From: Micromonospora sp. RP3T
GTDB lineage: Bacteria > Actinomycetota > Actinomycetes > Mycobacteriales > Micromonosporaceae
Direction of reading: 5' to 3'
NCBI RefSeq assembly: GCF_003027925.1
Contig: NZ_PYPS01000006.1
Location: 150,183-214,182 of the forward strand
DNA: 64,000 nucleotides
The translations under genes were made by a program, and so were the position numbers. The notes beneath the pieces were generated by a model, which ran no database searches, had not been told where the DNA came from, and saw only the letters and a program-made list of their open reading frames with translations. Below are positions 20,124 to 27,288 of the stretch, piece after piece (position 1 is the first letter of the stretch; every line of letters starts with the position of its first letter).

Positions 20124-21008
20124 ATGGCCGTGCTGACCGACCGGCCGGCGCCGGTCGCGCGCCGTCGCGACCGCGAGCCGCGCGCCCGGGCCAACCGCTT
20201 CCTCGGGTACGCCGTCCTGATCTTCTTCGGACTGGTCTTCCTCTACCCGTTCGTGATCCAGCTCGGCAACTCCTTCAAGACCGAGCCGGACGCGGCGGCC
20301 AACCCGCTGTCGCCGATCCCGGACCCGCTCACGCTGGCCGGCTTCGAACGGATCTTCTCCGGCACCAACTTCCCGCTCTGGCTCGGCAACTCGCTGCTGG
20401 TCACCGTGCTGGTCACGCTCGGCCGGGTGTTCTTCGACTCGCTCGCCGGCTACGCGCTGGCCCGGCTGCGCTTCCGGGGCCGGGCCGGGCTGTTCGCCGC
20501 CGTCATCGCGGTGATGGCGGTGCCGGGCGTGGTGCTGCTGATCCCGAAGTTCCTGGTACTCAAGCAGATCGGTCTGTACGACAGTTACGCCGGCCTGATC
20601 GTGCCGCTGCTCGCCGACGCGGCCGGCGTGTTCATCATGAAACAGTTCTTCGAGTCGATCCCGGTCAGCGTGGAGGAGGCGGCCCGGATCGACGGCGCCG
20701 GTGTCTTCCGCACGTTCTGGTCGGTGGTGCTGCCGATGGCCCGACCGGCGCTGATCACGCTGACCATCCTGTCGTTCCAGGGCTCCTGGAACGAGTTCCC
20801 GCACAGCCTCGTCTCGGTGCAGGACCCGGGCCTGTTCACGCTGCCCCGAGGGCTGGCCGACCTGGTCGGCGGCTCGCTCGGCAAGGGCAACCAGTATCCG
20901 CTGAAGCTCGGCGCGGCGCTGCTGGCCACCATCCCGGTGGCGGTGCTCTTCGTGATCTTCCAGCGGTACTTCGTACGCGGCGCCAACGAGGGCGCGGACA
21001 AGGGCTGA
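20124..21008 (+). CDS. Sugar ABC transporter permease (MalG-like)
   Basis: A 294-aa permease with six predicted transmembrane segments, beginning around FLGYAVLIFFGLVFLYPFVI. The EAA motif is EEAARIDGAGVFRTFWSVVL followed by PMARPALIT. ARLRFRGRAGLFAAVIAVMA and GNSLLVTVLVTLGRVFFDSL are typical of the MalG half of CUT1 importers. It forms the channel with the preceding permease. It ends the operon, and a strong hairpin follows before the convergent acetyltransferase gene. Confidence 0.9.
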   Translation: MAVLTDRPAPVARRRDREPRARANRFLGYAVLIFFGLVFLYPFVIQLGNSFKTEPDAAANPLSPIPDPLTLAGFERIFSGTNFPLWLGNSLLVTVLVTLGRVFFDSLAGYALARLRFRGRAGLFAAVIAVMAVPGVVLLIPKFLVLKQIGLYDSYAGLIVPLLADAAGVFIMKQFFESIPVSVEEAARIDGAGVFRTFWSVVLPMARPALITLTILSFQGSWNEFPHSLVSVQDPGLFTLPRGLADLVGGSLGKGNQYPLKLGAALLATIPVAVLFVIFQRYFVRGANEGADKG

Positions 21009-21015
21009 CCGGTGG

Positions 21016-21047
21016 CCGGCGGTCCCGCCCCGTGCCGGGACCGCCGG
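21016..21047. terminator. Terminator hairpin after the mal-like operon
   Basis: CCGGCGGTCCCG (21016-21027) pairs perfectly with CGGGACCGCCGG (21036-21047) around an 8-nt loop, 8 nt past the permease stop and 39 nt from the stop of the convergent acetyltransferase gene. Confidence 0.8.
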
Positions 21048-21086
21048 TGCCACCCGTGGAGGGCAGACCGGCGGCCGGCCGGAAAC

Positions 21087-21671
21087 TCATCGCTGCGCCG
21101 GCGCCGCTTCCTCCGGGACGGCCACGTGCAGCCGGAGTTGGGGCACCAGCATGTCGTCCACGTCCAGCGCCCGGGTCGCGCCGTCCGGCTCCCAGCCGGT
21201 CGAGCCGAGGAACGCGCGGGTCGCCGCGTCCGCGTCGAACGCCCACGCCACCGCTCGGGTGAGCCCGTCCGCGCGCCAGTGCTCGACGGCGGCGGCGAGC
21301 AGCCGGCTGCCGTGCCCGCGCCGCCCCCACCGCGGCTCGACCAGCAGGTCGGTCACCGCGGCCACGCCCCCGTCGAACGCGTCGGCCGGCTCGCCCGGGG
21401 CGAGCGCCTCGGCGTCGGCCGGACCGGAGGCGGCGAACCCCACCAGATACGATTGCGCGGCCTGTTCGACGGCGACCAGCACCCGGTGCGCGCCCGAGGG
21501 CGGCTCCTGCACCGCCGCGCCCCACCGCCGGGCGAGGTACGCCTCGTCCAGGTTGTCGAGCACGTGCCGGGGCAGGATCCGGCGGTACGCGACCCGCCAG
21601 GTCGCGAGCTGGATGCGTGCGATCTCGGCGACGTCCTCGGGACGCGCGGGGCGGACGTAGCCTGCAGCCAT
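21087..21671 (-). CDS. GNAT-family N-acetyltransferase
   Basis: A 194-aa acetyltransferase. YVRPARPEDVAEIARIQLAT then WRVAYRRILPRHVLDNLDEA opens the fold. VTDLLVEPRWGRRGHGSRLL is strand 4 with the acetyl-CoA loop RRGHGS, and LTRAVAWAFDADAATRAFLG then STGWEPDGATR is the C-terminal part. This 'WRVAYRxILPxxxL' opening also occurs in the acetyltransferase at 22919-23470, so the two are distant relatives. The substrate is unknown. The start lies 35 bp from the divergent glycosyltransferase gene, and a TAGGCT hexamer ends 8 nt upstream of its ATG. Confidence 0.85.
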   Translation of the reverse strand: MAAGYVRPARPEDVAEIARIQLATWRVAYRRILPRHVLDNLDEAYLARRWGAAVQEPPSGAHRVLVAVEQAAQSYLVGFAASGPADAEALAPGEPADAFDGGVAAVTDLLVEPRWGRRGHGSRLLAAAVEHWRADGLTRAVAWAFDADAATRAFLGSTGWEPDGATRALDVDDMLVPQLRLHVAVPEEAAPAQR

Positions 21672-21679
21672 GGCACGTG

Positions 21680-21685
21680 AGCCTA
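21680..21685 (-). promoter_or_regulatory. -10 TAGGCT, leaderless acetyltransferase gene (minus strand)
   Basis: Read on the minus strand, TAGGCT ends 8 nt before the ATG at 21671. There is no Shine-Dalgarno sequence between them. Confidence 0.4.
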
Positions 21686-21706
21686 CGCAGGGCGAGGAGG
21701 AGGACG

Positions 21707-23020
21707 GTGGCGCAGGGTGCCGGGCGGACGACCGCGCAGGTCGTGGCCGTGGTGGCGCTCGCCGCGGCGGTCACCGTGTTCCTCTCCGTGGCGGCGGTGC
21801 GGCACGGCTTCTTCGACCTGAAGGTCTACTACGGCGCGCTCACCTACTGGGTGCGTGACGGCGGCGAGATCTACGACTTCCTCAAGGCCGGCACCCAGTA
21901 CGGCTTCACCTACCCGCCGTTCGCGGCGCTCGTCATGCTGCCGATGGCGTACCTGCCGTGGGGCGCGGCGATCGTGGTGAGCGTGGCGGCGACGGTGGTG
22001 GTCAGCGCCGTGGTGATCTGGTGGCTGCTGGACCCGGTGGCCCGTCGGGCCGGCTGGACCCGCTGGTTCACGCTCGCGGTCGCGCTCTGCCTGGCCGCCG
22101 CGTACGAGCCGATGCGCGAGACGGTCAATTTCGGTCAGGTCAACATGCTGCTGCTGTTCCTGGTGGCGGTGGACCTGCTCCGGTTGCTGCCGGTCGGCAG
22201 CCGCTGGGCCGGCGTGGGCATCGGCCTGGCCACCGCGATCAAGCTGACCCCCGGCATCTTCATCGTCTACCTGCTGGTCACCGGTCGCTGGCGGGCCGCC
22301 GCGACGGCGGTCGGGGCGGCCGCCGTCGCCACGCTCGTCGCCGCCGGCCTCTTCCCGGACGCGTCCCGCGAGTTCTGGACCGAGGCGCTGTGGAACACCG
22401 ACCGGGTCGGCGAGCTGGCGTTCGTCTCCAACCAGTCGCTGCGCGGCGTGGTCGCCCGGCTCGACCCGGAACATCCGAGCACCGTGGCCTGGCTGCTGTT
22501 GGTCCTGGCCACGCTGGCGGTCTGGGGCTGGCGCTGCCGGGCCGCGGTGTCCGCCGGCGACGAGGCCACCGGCCTGGCCCTGACCGGTGCGGTGATGTGC
22601 CTGGTCAGCCCCGTGACCTGGGTGCACCACCTGGTCTGGCTGCTGCCGGGGCTGATCCTGCTGGTCGACAACGGCATGGCGGCGCCCGCCCGCAGCCGGC
22701 GGCGCCGTCTGCTGCTGGCCGCCGCGCTGATCGGGTACGCGCTGCTGTGCAGCCGGATCGTCTGGTCCTGGGAGAAGGACTTCACCGGCGTGGACGGCTT
22801 CCTCGGCAGCAACACCTACGTGTGGATCAGCCTGGCCCTGCTGCTCGGCCTGCCGATCCGCCGCTGGGCGGTCCCGGCCGGCGGCGGCGGGCCGGCGGGC
22901 GGCGCCGGGCCGGCCGGGTCAGCGGTCGAGCCGGGCGGTGTACCGCAGCTCGCGGAGCAGGACCGGATCGCGCCCACCGTGCAGCGGCACCGGGTAGGCG
23001 GACTCCTCGCCGTCCGGTGA
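21707..23020 (+). CDS. GT87-family polyprenol-phosphate mannosyltransferase-like membrane protein
   Basis: A 437-aa polytopic protein with about ten hydrophobic segments. The early extracytoplasmic block FFDLKVYYGALTYWVRDGGE with GFTYPPFAALVMLPMAYLPW is the DUF2029/GT87 signature, with D-L-K-V-Y carrying the catalytic Asp. YEPMRETVNFGQVNMLLLFL, GIGLATAIKLTPGIFIVYLL and WVHHLVWLLPGLIL are further family motifs. Such enzymes add alpha-mannose (or arabinose) to lipoglycans such as phosphatidylinositol mannosides. GTG 21707 follows GAGGAGGA. The last ~34 codons overlap the convergent acetyltransferase gene, and their product is a low-complexity Gly/Ala/Pro tail. Confidence 0.85.
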   Translation: MAQGAGRTTAQVVAVVALAAAVTVFLSVAAVRHGFFDLKVYYGALTYWVRDGGEIYDFLKAGTQYGFTYPPFAALVMLPMAYLPWGAAIVVSVAATVVVSAVVIWWLLDPVARRAGWTRWFTLAVALCLAAAYEPMRETVNFGQVNMLLLFLVAVDLLRLLPVGSRWAGVGIGLATAIKLTPGIFIVYLLVTGRWRAAATAVGAAAVATLVAAGLFPDASREFWTEALWNTDRVGELAFVSNQSLRGVVARLDPEHPSTVAWLLLVLATLAVWGWRCRAAVSAGDEATGLALTGAVMCLVSPVTWVHHLVWLLPGLILLVDNGMAAPARSRRRRLLLAAALIGYALLCSRIVWSWEKDFTGVDGFLGSNTYVWISLALLLGLPIRRWAVPAGGGGPAGGAGPAGSAVEPGGVPQLAEQDRIAPTVQRHRVGGLLAVR

Positions 23021-23470
23021 GTGCCCGGCCCGCTCGTAGAAGCGGCGGGCCCGGGCGTTGTCGGCGAGCACCCAGAGTCGGTACTCGGTCCAGCCCCGCC
23101 CGGCCAGCCCGGCCCGGGCGGCGGCGAGCAGCGCCGCGCCGGTGCCCGAACCCCAGCGCGCCGGCTCCAGATAGAGGGCCAGCAACTCGCCGCACGCCGG
23201 GTCGAGGTCGCCGCGGTCCTGGTTGTTCCGGTACGGCCCGAACGTGGTGAAGCCGGTGACCTCCCCGTCGGCCTCGGCGACCAGCGTGGTGAACGGGTGC
23301 TCCGGGTCGGCGGTGCCGAGGTCGCGGCGGCGCTGCGCCCAGGCGGCCGGGTTCAGCCGGCGCAGCACCTCGGCCGGCATGATGCCGGCGTACCCGGCCT
23401 GCCAGCCGTGGACGTGCACCCGGGCGATCGCCTCGGCGTCGTCCGGCTCCTCCGGTCGGATGGTGGGCAC
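22919..23470 (-). CDS. GNAT-family N-acetyltransferase
   Basis: A 183-aa acetyltransferase beginning [40 protein letters not shown] matches a common actinobacterial GNAT group. [20 protein letters not shown] is strand 4 with the acetyl-CoA loop, and [20 protein letters not shown] then [11 protein letters not shown] is the C-terminal part. GTG 23470 was chosen because it gives the family N-terminus and a TACAAC hexamer ends 7 nt upstream; a longer frame to 23647 would overlap the ycaQ-like gene. Its 3' end overlaps the glycosyltransferase gene by 102 bp, tail to tail. Confidence 0.85.
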   Translation of the reverse strand: MPTIRPEEPDDAEAIARVHVHGWQAGYAGIMPAEVLRRLNPAAWAQRRRDLGTADPEHPFTTLVAEADGEVTGFTTFGPYRNNQDRGDLDPACGELLALYLEPARWGSGTGAALLAAARAGLAGRGWTEYRLWVLADNARARRFYERAGHSPDGEESAYPVPLHGGRDPVLLRELRYTARLDR

Positions 23471-23477
23471 CCGTCCA

Positions 23478-23483
23478 GTTGTA
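23478..23483 (-). promoter_or_regulatory. -10 TACAAC, leaderless acetyltransferase gene (minus strand)
   Basis: Read on the minus strand, TACAAC ends 7 nt before the GTG at 23470. It lies 55 bp from the divergent TAGGGT hexamer of the ycaQ-like gene. Confidence 0.45.
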
Positions 23484-23538
23484 TGCCCCGGCGGTCGACC
23501 GGTCCAGCCGCCGCTCCGTCCGCGTCGTACCGGTGGAT

Positions 23539-23544
23539 TAGGGT
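23539..23544 (+). promoter_or_regulatory. -10 TAGGGT, ycaQ-like gene
   Basis: TAGGGT ends 8 nt before ATG 23553, with CGCCGACG in between and no ribosome binding site. Confidence 0.45.
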
Positions 23545-23552
23545 CGCCGACG

Positions 23553-24782
23553 ATGGCCGCACCGGAATCGCTCTCGCTCGCCCAGGCCCGTCGGGTCGCG
23601 CTGGCCGCCCAGGGCTTCGCCGACCCGACGCCCACCGGCGTGCCCACCCGCCGGCACCTGCGCCGGGTGCTCGACCGGGTCGGGCTGATCCAGATGGATT
23701 CGGTGAACGTCCTGCAACGCGCGCACTACCTGCCGCTCTACAGCCGGCTCGGGCCCTACCCGACCGCCCTGCTCGACACCGCCGCCTACCGCCGCCCCCG
23801 CGAGCTGTTCGAATACTGGGCGCACGAGGCGTCGCTGGTCCCGGTGGGGCTGCAACCGGCGCTGCGCTGGCGGATGGCCAAGGCGCGCGACGAGGCGTGG
23901 GGCGGGATGCGCCGGATCGCCCAGGAGCAGCCCGAGCTGGTGGCGTGGGTGCGCGACGAGGTGGCCGCCCGGGGGCCGCTCACCGCCGCCGAGGTCGAGC
24001 ACGACGCGCCCCGGGAGACCGGCAACTGGGGGTGGAACTGGTCGACCGTGAAGCGGGCACTGGAGTTCCTGTTCTGGGCCGGTGAGGTCACCGCGGCCGA
24101 CCGCACGAACTCGTTCGCCCGCCGCTACGACCTGCCCGAGCGGGTGCTGCCGGCGACCGTGCTCGACGCGCCCACCCCGACCGTCGCCGAGGCGCACCGC
24201 GCCCTGGTGGCGCTCGCGGCCCGGTCGCTGGGCGTCGCCGCCGAGCCGGAGCTGCGGGACTACTTCCGCCTGCCGGTGGCCGGGGCCCGGCAGGCGATCG
24301 CCGAGCTGGTCGAGGCGGGTGAGCTGACCCCGGTCACCGTCCAGGGGTGGCGGCAGCCGGCCTTCCTGCACGCCGCCGCCCGGCTGCCCCGCTGGGTGCG
24401 GGGCAACACGCTGGTCAGCCCGTTCGACCCGCTGGTCTGGGAGCGGGCCCGCACGGAGCGGCTCTTCGGCTTCACCTACCGCATCGAGATCTACGTGCCG
24501 GCGCCCCAGCGGGTGTACGGCTACTACGTACTGCCGTTCCGGCAGGGCGAGCGGTTCACCGCCCGGGTCGACCTGAAGGCCGACCGGAAGGCGGGCGTCC
24601 TGCTGGTGCCGGCGGCCTGGCTGGAGCCGGGCGCCGACCCGGGGGAGACGGCCGTGGCGCTCGCCGCCGAGCTGTACCGGCTGGCCGGCTGGCTCGGCCT
24701 GGACGCGGTCGCCCCGCCGGCCGCCGGTGACCTGGCCGCGCCGTTGGCCGCCGCGCTGGTGGGCGTGGCCGGTGTACGGTGA
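23553..24782 (+). CDS. YcaQ/AlkX-type winged-helix DNA glycosylase
   Basis: A 409-aa member of the HTH_42 (formerly DUF1006) family, bacterial glycosylases that unhook interstrand crosslinks and remove bulky alkylated bases. The catalytic Q-x-D motif is Q47-M48-D49 in [20 protein letters not shown]; the QxD form matches the broad-specificity YcaQ (AlkX) branch rather than the QxQ self-resistance branch (AlkZ). [36 protein letters not shown] and [20 protein letters not shown] with [12 protein letters not shown] are family blocks. No biosynthetic cluster is nearby, so a housekeeping repair role is likely. It overlaps the promoter of the following DUF2752 gene. Confidence 0.88.
   Translation: MAAPESLSLAQARRVALAAQGFADPTPTGVPTRRHLRRVLDRVGLIQMDSVNVLQRAHYLPLYSRLGPYPTALLDTAAYRRPRELFEYWAHEASLVPVGLQPALRWRMAKARDEAWGGMRRIAQEQPELVAWVRDEVAARGPLTAAEVEHDAPRETGNWGWNWSTVKRALEFLFWAGEVTAADRTNSFARRYDLPERVLPATVLDAPTPTVAEAHRALVALAARSLGVAAEPELRDYFRLPVAGARQAIAELVEAGELTPVTVQGWRQPAFLHAAARLPRWVRGNTLVSPFDPLVWERARTERLFGFTYRIEIYVPAPQRVYGYYVLPFRQGERFTARVDLKADRKAGVLLVPAAWLEPGADPGETAVALAAELYRLAGWLGLDAVAPPAAGDLAAPLAAALVGVAGVR
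24775..24780 (+). promoter_or_regulatory. -10 TACGGT, leaderless DUF2752 gene
   Basis: TACGGT lies in the last codons of the ycaQ-like gene and ends 6 nt before GTG 24787, which places the transcription start at the start codon. Confidence 0.45.
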
Positions 24783-24786
24783 CCTC

Positions 24787-25413
24787 GTGACGAGCGTCGA
24801 CCGGCCCGCTACCGCACCGCACCCGGACGCGGAGGCACCCGCACACGCCGAACCGCACGGGCACGCCGAGCCTTACGGCCACGCCGGGCCCTCCGGTCCT
24901 GCCGAGCCTTACGGCCATCCCGGGCCGGTGGCGTGGCCGGCCGGGGTGGTCTACCAGCCCGTCGAGCCGGACCGGTTCACCCGCCTGGTGCTGCGCCTGC
25001 ACGCCCGCGCCCCGCGTTGGGCGGTGCCGCTGGCCGCGCTGGCCTGCGTCGGCCTCGGCATGACGTACGCGTTGATCAGCGACCCCACCCGGAGTGACCC
25101 GGACGCCCGGCCGACCTGCCTGCTCAAGCTCACCACCGGGCTGGACTGCCCGGGCTGCGGCGGCACCCGCGCGCTCTGGTACGTGCTGCACGGCGACCTG
25201 CCGGCCGCCGCCCGGCACCACTTCCTCTTCGTCTTCGCGCTGCCGTTCCTGGCCTGGCTCTTCGTCGCCTGGGCCGGCAACCGGGCGTTCGGCTGGCGAC
25301 TGCCCGAGCCGCAGTTCAGCCCGAAGGTGCTCGGCGGTTTCCTGGCCGCCTGGGCGGTCTTCTCGGTGGTCCGCAACCTGCCCTGGGCGCCGTTCCCCTC
25401 GCTCTACGTCTGA
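24787..25413 (+). CDS. DUF2752 membrane protein with a His/Pro-rich N-terminus
   Basis: A 208-aa protein. Residues about 10-55 are a low-complexity stretch of PHGH, PYGH and GPAEPYGHPGP units, rich in His, Pro, Gly and Tyr. Then follow a transmembrane segment (AVPLAALACVGLGMTYALI) and the DUF2752 core LLKLTTGLDCPGCGGTRALW with YVLHGDLPAAARHHFLFVFA, whose C-P-x-C-G-x-T-R motif is invariant in the family, and two more transmembrane segments. The function of DUF2752 is unknown. The His-rich tail could bind metal. The start is 4 bp past the preceding stop, but a -10 hexamer suggests an independent leaderless transcript. Confidence 0.8.
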   Translation: MTSVDRPATAPHPDAEAPAHAEPHGHAEPYGHAGPSGPAEPYGHPGPVAWPAGVVYQPVEPDRFTRLVLRLHARAPRWAVPLAALACVGLGMTYALISDPTRSDPDARPTCLLKLTTGLDCPGCGGTRALWYVLHGDLPAAARHHFLFVFALPFLAWLFVAWAGNRAFGWRLPEPQFSPKVLGGFLAAWAVFSVVRNLPWAPFPSLYV

Positions 25414-25490
25414 CCGCCTGCTGGCGGAGCCGCCACAGGGCAAGGGCTGGTCGGCCGCGTGCCCGATTTCCACGCCGGACGACGGGCAAC

Positions 25491-25496
25491 TACAGT
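25491..25496 (+). promoter_or_regulatory. -10 TACAGT, leaderless thyX
   Basis: TACAGT ends 7 nt before ATG 25504; the intervening CCTCGGC contains no ribosome binding site. Confidence 0.5.
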
Positions 25497-25503
25497 CCTC
25501 GGC

Positions 25504-26250
25504 ATGCCGGAGATGGTGCAGCCCCAGGTCAAGCTGATCGCGTGGACCCAGTTCCAGGCGCCGGACGAGGTGCCGTGGTCGACCGACGCCGACGGCGGGC
25601 AGGCGCTCGCCGAGTTCGCCGGCCGGGCCTGCTACCAGAGCTGGAAGAAGCCGAACCCGGTCACCGCGACGAACGCCGGCTACCTGGCGCACATCCTGGA
25701 GGTGGGTCACCTGTCCGTGCTGGAGCACGGCTCGGTGAGCTTCTACTTCAGCGGCGTCTCCCGGTCGTTCACGCACGAGCTGATCCGGCACCGGCACTTC
25801 TCCTACTCGCAGCTCTCCCAGCGCTACGTGCCCGAGCGGGACGCCGCCATGGTCGAGCCGGCGGTGATCGCCGAGGACCCGGAGCTGCACAAGAAGTTCG
25901 TCGAGGCGTCCGAGGCGGCGGTGCGCGCGTACACCGATCTGCTGGAGGGGCTGGAGGCCCGCTTCACCGACGAGCCCAACCCGACGCTGCGCCGCAAGCA
26001 GGCCCGGCAGGCGGCCCGGGCCGTGCTGCCGAACGCGACCGAGACCCGGATCGTGGTGACCGGCAACTACCGGGCGTGGCGGCACTTCGTGAAGATGCGC
26101 GCCACCGAGCACGCCGACGTGGAGATCCGCGAGCTGGCGATCGAGTGCCTGCGGCAGCTCCAGGGCGTCGCGCCGAACGTCTTCGCCGACTTCGTGATCA
26201 CCACGCTGCCGGACGGCACCGAGGTGGCGGCGTCGCCGCACGCGGAGTGA
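25504..26250 (+). CDS. thyX: Flavin-dependent thymidylate synthase
   Basis: A 248-aa FAD-dependent enzyme making dTMP from dUMP with methylenetetrahydrofolate and NADPH. The ThyX motif RHRx7S is R95-H96-R97 to S105 in [20 protein letters not shown]. The N-terminal [10 protein letters not shown] and [20 protein letters not shown] are also typical, and [20 protein letters not shown] carries the second substrate-binding region. ATG 25504 is preferred over an in-frame ATG at 25459 because of the TACAGT hexamer between them. It precedes dapA by 61 bp, the usual actinobacterial pairing. Confidence 0.97.
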   Translation: MPEMVQPQVKLIAWTQFQAPDEVPWSTDADGGQALAEFAGRACYQSWKKPNPVTATNAGYLAHILEVGHLSVLEHGSVSFYFSGVSRSFTHELIRHRHFSYSQLSQRYVPERDAAMVEPAVIAEDPELHKKFVEASEAAVRAYTDLLEGLEARFTDEPNPTLRRKQARQAARAVLPNATETRIVVTGNYRAWRHFVKMRATEHADVEIRELAIECLRQLQGVAPNVFADFVITTLPDGTEVAASPHAE

Positions 26251-26299
26251 GCGGAGTGAGTCGTCTCCCTTCGCCGCCGGGGCACCGGTGGTCGTCCGC

Positions 26300-26305
26300 T
26301 AGGTT
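26300..26305 (+). promoter_or_regulatory. -10 TAGGTT, leaderless dapA
   Basis: TAGGTT ends 6 nt before ATG 26312, the same hexamer found before dapB at 11911. AGG within it is too weak and too far away to be a convincing ribosome binding site. Confidence 0.5.
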
Positions 26306-26311
26306 GTGAAC

Positions 26312-27238
26312 ATGACGCACGACCACTCCGCCGCCCCGGACCGCGGCGCGTCGCGCCCGTTCGGGCGGGTGATCACGGCCATGGTGACGCCGTTCACGCC
26401 CGACGGCGCGCTCGACCTCGACGGCGCCGCCCGGCTCGCCGGGCACCTCGTCGACGAGCAGGGCAACGACGCGCTGGTGCTCAACGGCACCACCGGTGAG
26501 TCGCCGACCACCACCGACGCGGAGAAGGAGACGCTGATCCGCGCCGTGGTCGAGGCGGTCGGCGACCGGGCCCGGATCGTCGCCGGGGTGGGCACCAACG
26601 ACACCCGGCACACCGTCGAGCTGGCCGCGCAGGCCGAGAAGGCCGGCGCGCACGGCCTGCTCGTGGTCACGCCGTACTACAACAAGCCGCCGCAGGCCGG
26701 GCTGCTGCACCACTTCTCCACCGTCGCGGACGCCACCGGGCTGCCGGTGATGCTCTACGACATCCCGCACCGCTCCGGCGTCGCGATCGCCACCGACACG
26801 TTGGTCAGGCTCGCCGAGCACGGGCGGATCGTCGCGGTCAAGGACGCCAAGGGCGACCTGATCGCGACCTCGGAGGTGCTGGCCCGCAGCGACCTCGCGT
26901 TCTACAGCGGTGAGGACGCGTTGACCCTGCCCGCCCTGGCGGTCGGCGCGGTCGGCGTGGTCGGCACGTCCACGCACTTCACCGGCGCGGCGACGAAGCA
27001 GATGATCGAGGCGTTCGAGGCGGGCGACCACGCCGGCGCGCTCGCCCTGCACCGGCGGCTGCTGCCGCTCTACACAGGTATCTTCCGCACCCAGGGCACG
27101 ATCCTGGTCAAGGCCGGCCTCACGGCCCAGGGCCTGCCGGCCGGCCCGGTGCGACCGCCGCTGGTGGAGGCCACCGGCGACGAACTGGCCCAGCTGCGCG
27201 CCGACTGCGCCGCGGCGGGCCTGCCCCTGCCCGCATGA
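26312..27238 (+). CDS. dapA: 4-hydroxy-tetrahydrodipicolinate synthase
   Basis: A 308-aa class I aldolase condensing pyruvate with aspartate semialdehyde, the first committed step to diaminopimelate and lysine. The N-terminal GRVITAMVTPFTPDGALDLD, VLNGTTGESPTTTDAEKETL (with the TT of the proton relay), VVTPYYNKPPQAGLLHHF (catalytic Tyr) and HGRIVAVKDAKGDL (Schiff-base Lys) are complete. ATG 26312 is chosen; an in-frame GTG at 26306 would add two residues and abut the -10 hexamer. It lies in the order thyX - dapA - rnj, conserved in actinobacteria. Confidence 0.97.
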   Translation: MTHDHSAAPDRGASRPFGRVITAMVTPFTPDGALDLDGAARLAGHLVDEQGNDALVLNGTTGESPTTTDAEKETLIRAVVEAVGDRARIVAGVGTNDTRHTVELAAQAEKAGAHGLLVVTPYYNKPPQAGLLHHFSTVADATGLPVMLYDIPHRSGVAIATDTLVRLAEHGRIVAVKDAKGDLIATSEVLARSDLAFYSGEDALTLPALAVGAVGVVGTSTHFTGAATKQMIEAFEAGDHAGALALHRRLLPLYTGIFRTQGTILVKAGLTAQGLPAGPVRPPLVEATGDELAQLRADCAAAGLPLPA

Positions 27239-27288
27239 TTCAACGACACGACGGACGCCGCTCGCGGCGTCGCAGAATGAGGTGACGC

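Noticed and set aside
23553..24782. YcaQ-type glycosylase as a self-resistance gene of a genotoxin cluster
   Set aside because: It carries QxD rather than QxQ and has no biosynthetic neighbours, so housekeeping repair is more likely.
26240..26265. GGAGTGAGCGGAGTGAG at the end of thyX as a copy of the mrp coupling repeat
   Set aside because: Only a short resemblance (GGAGTGAGC); the downstream core of the repeat is absent.
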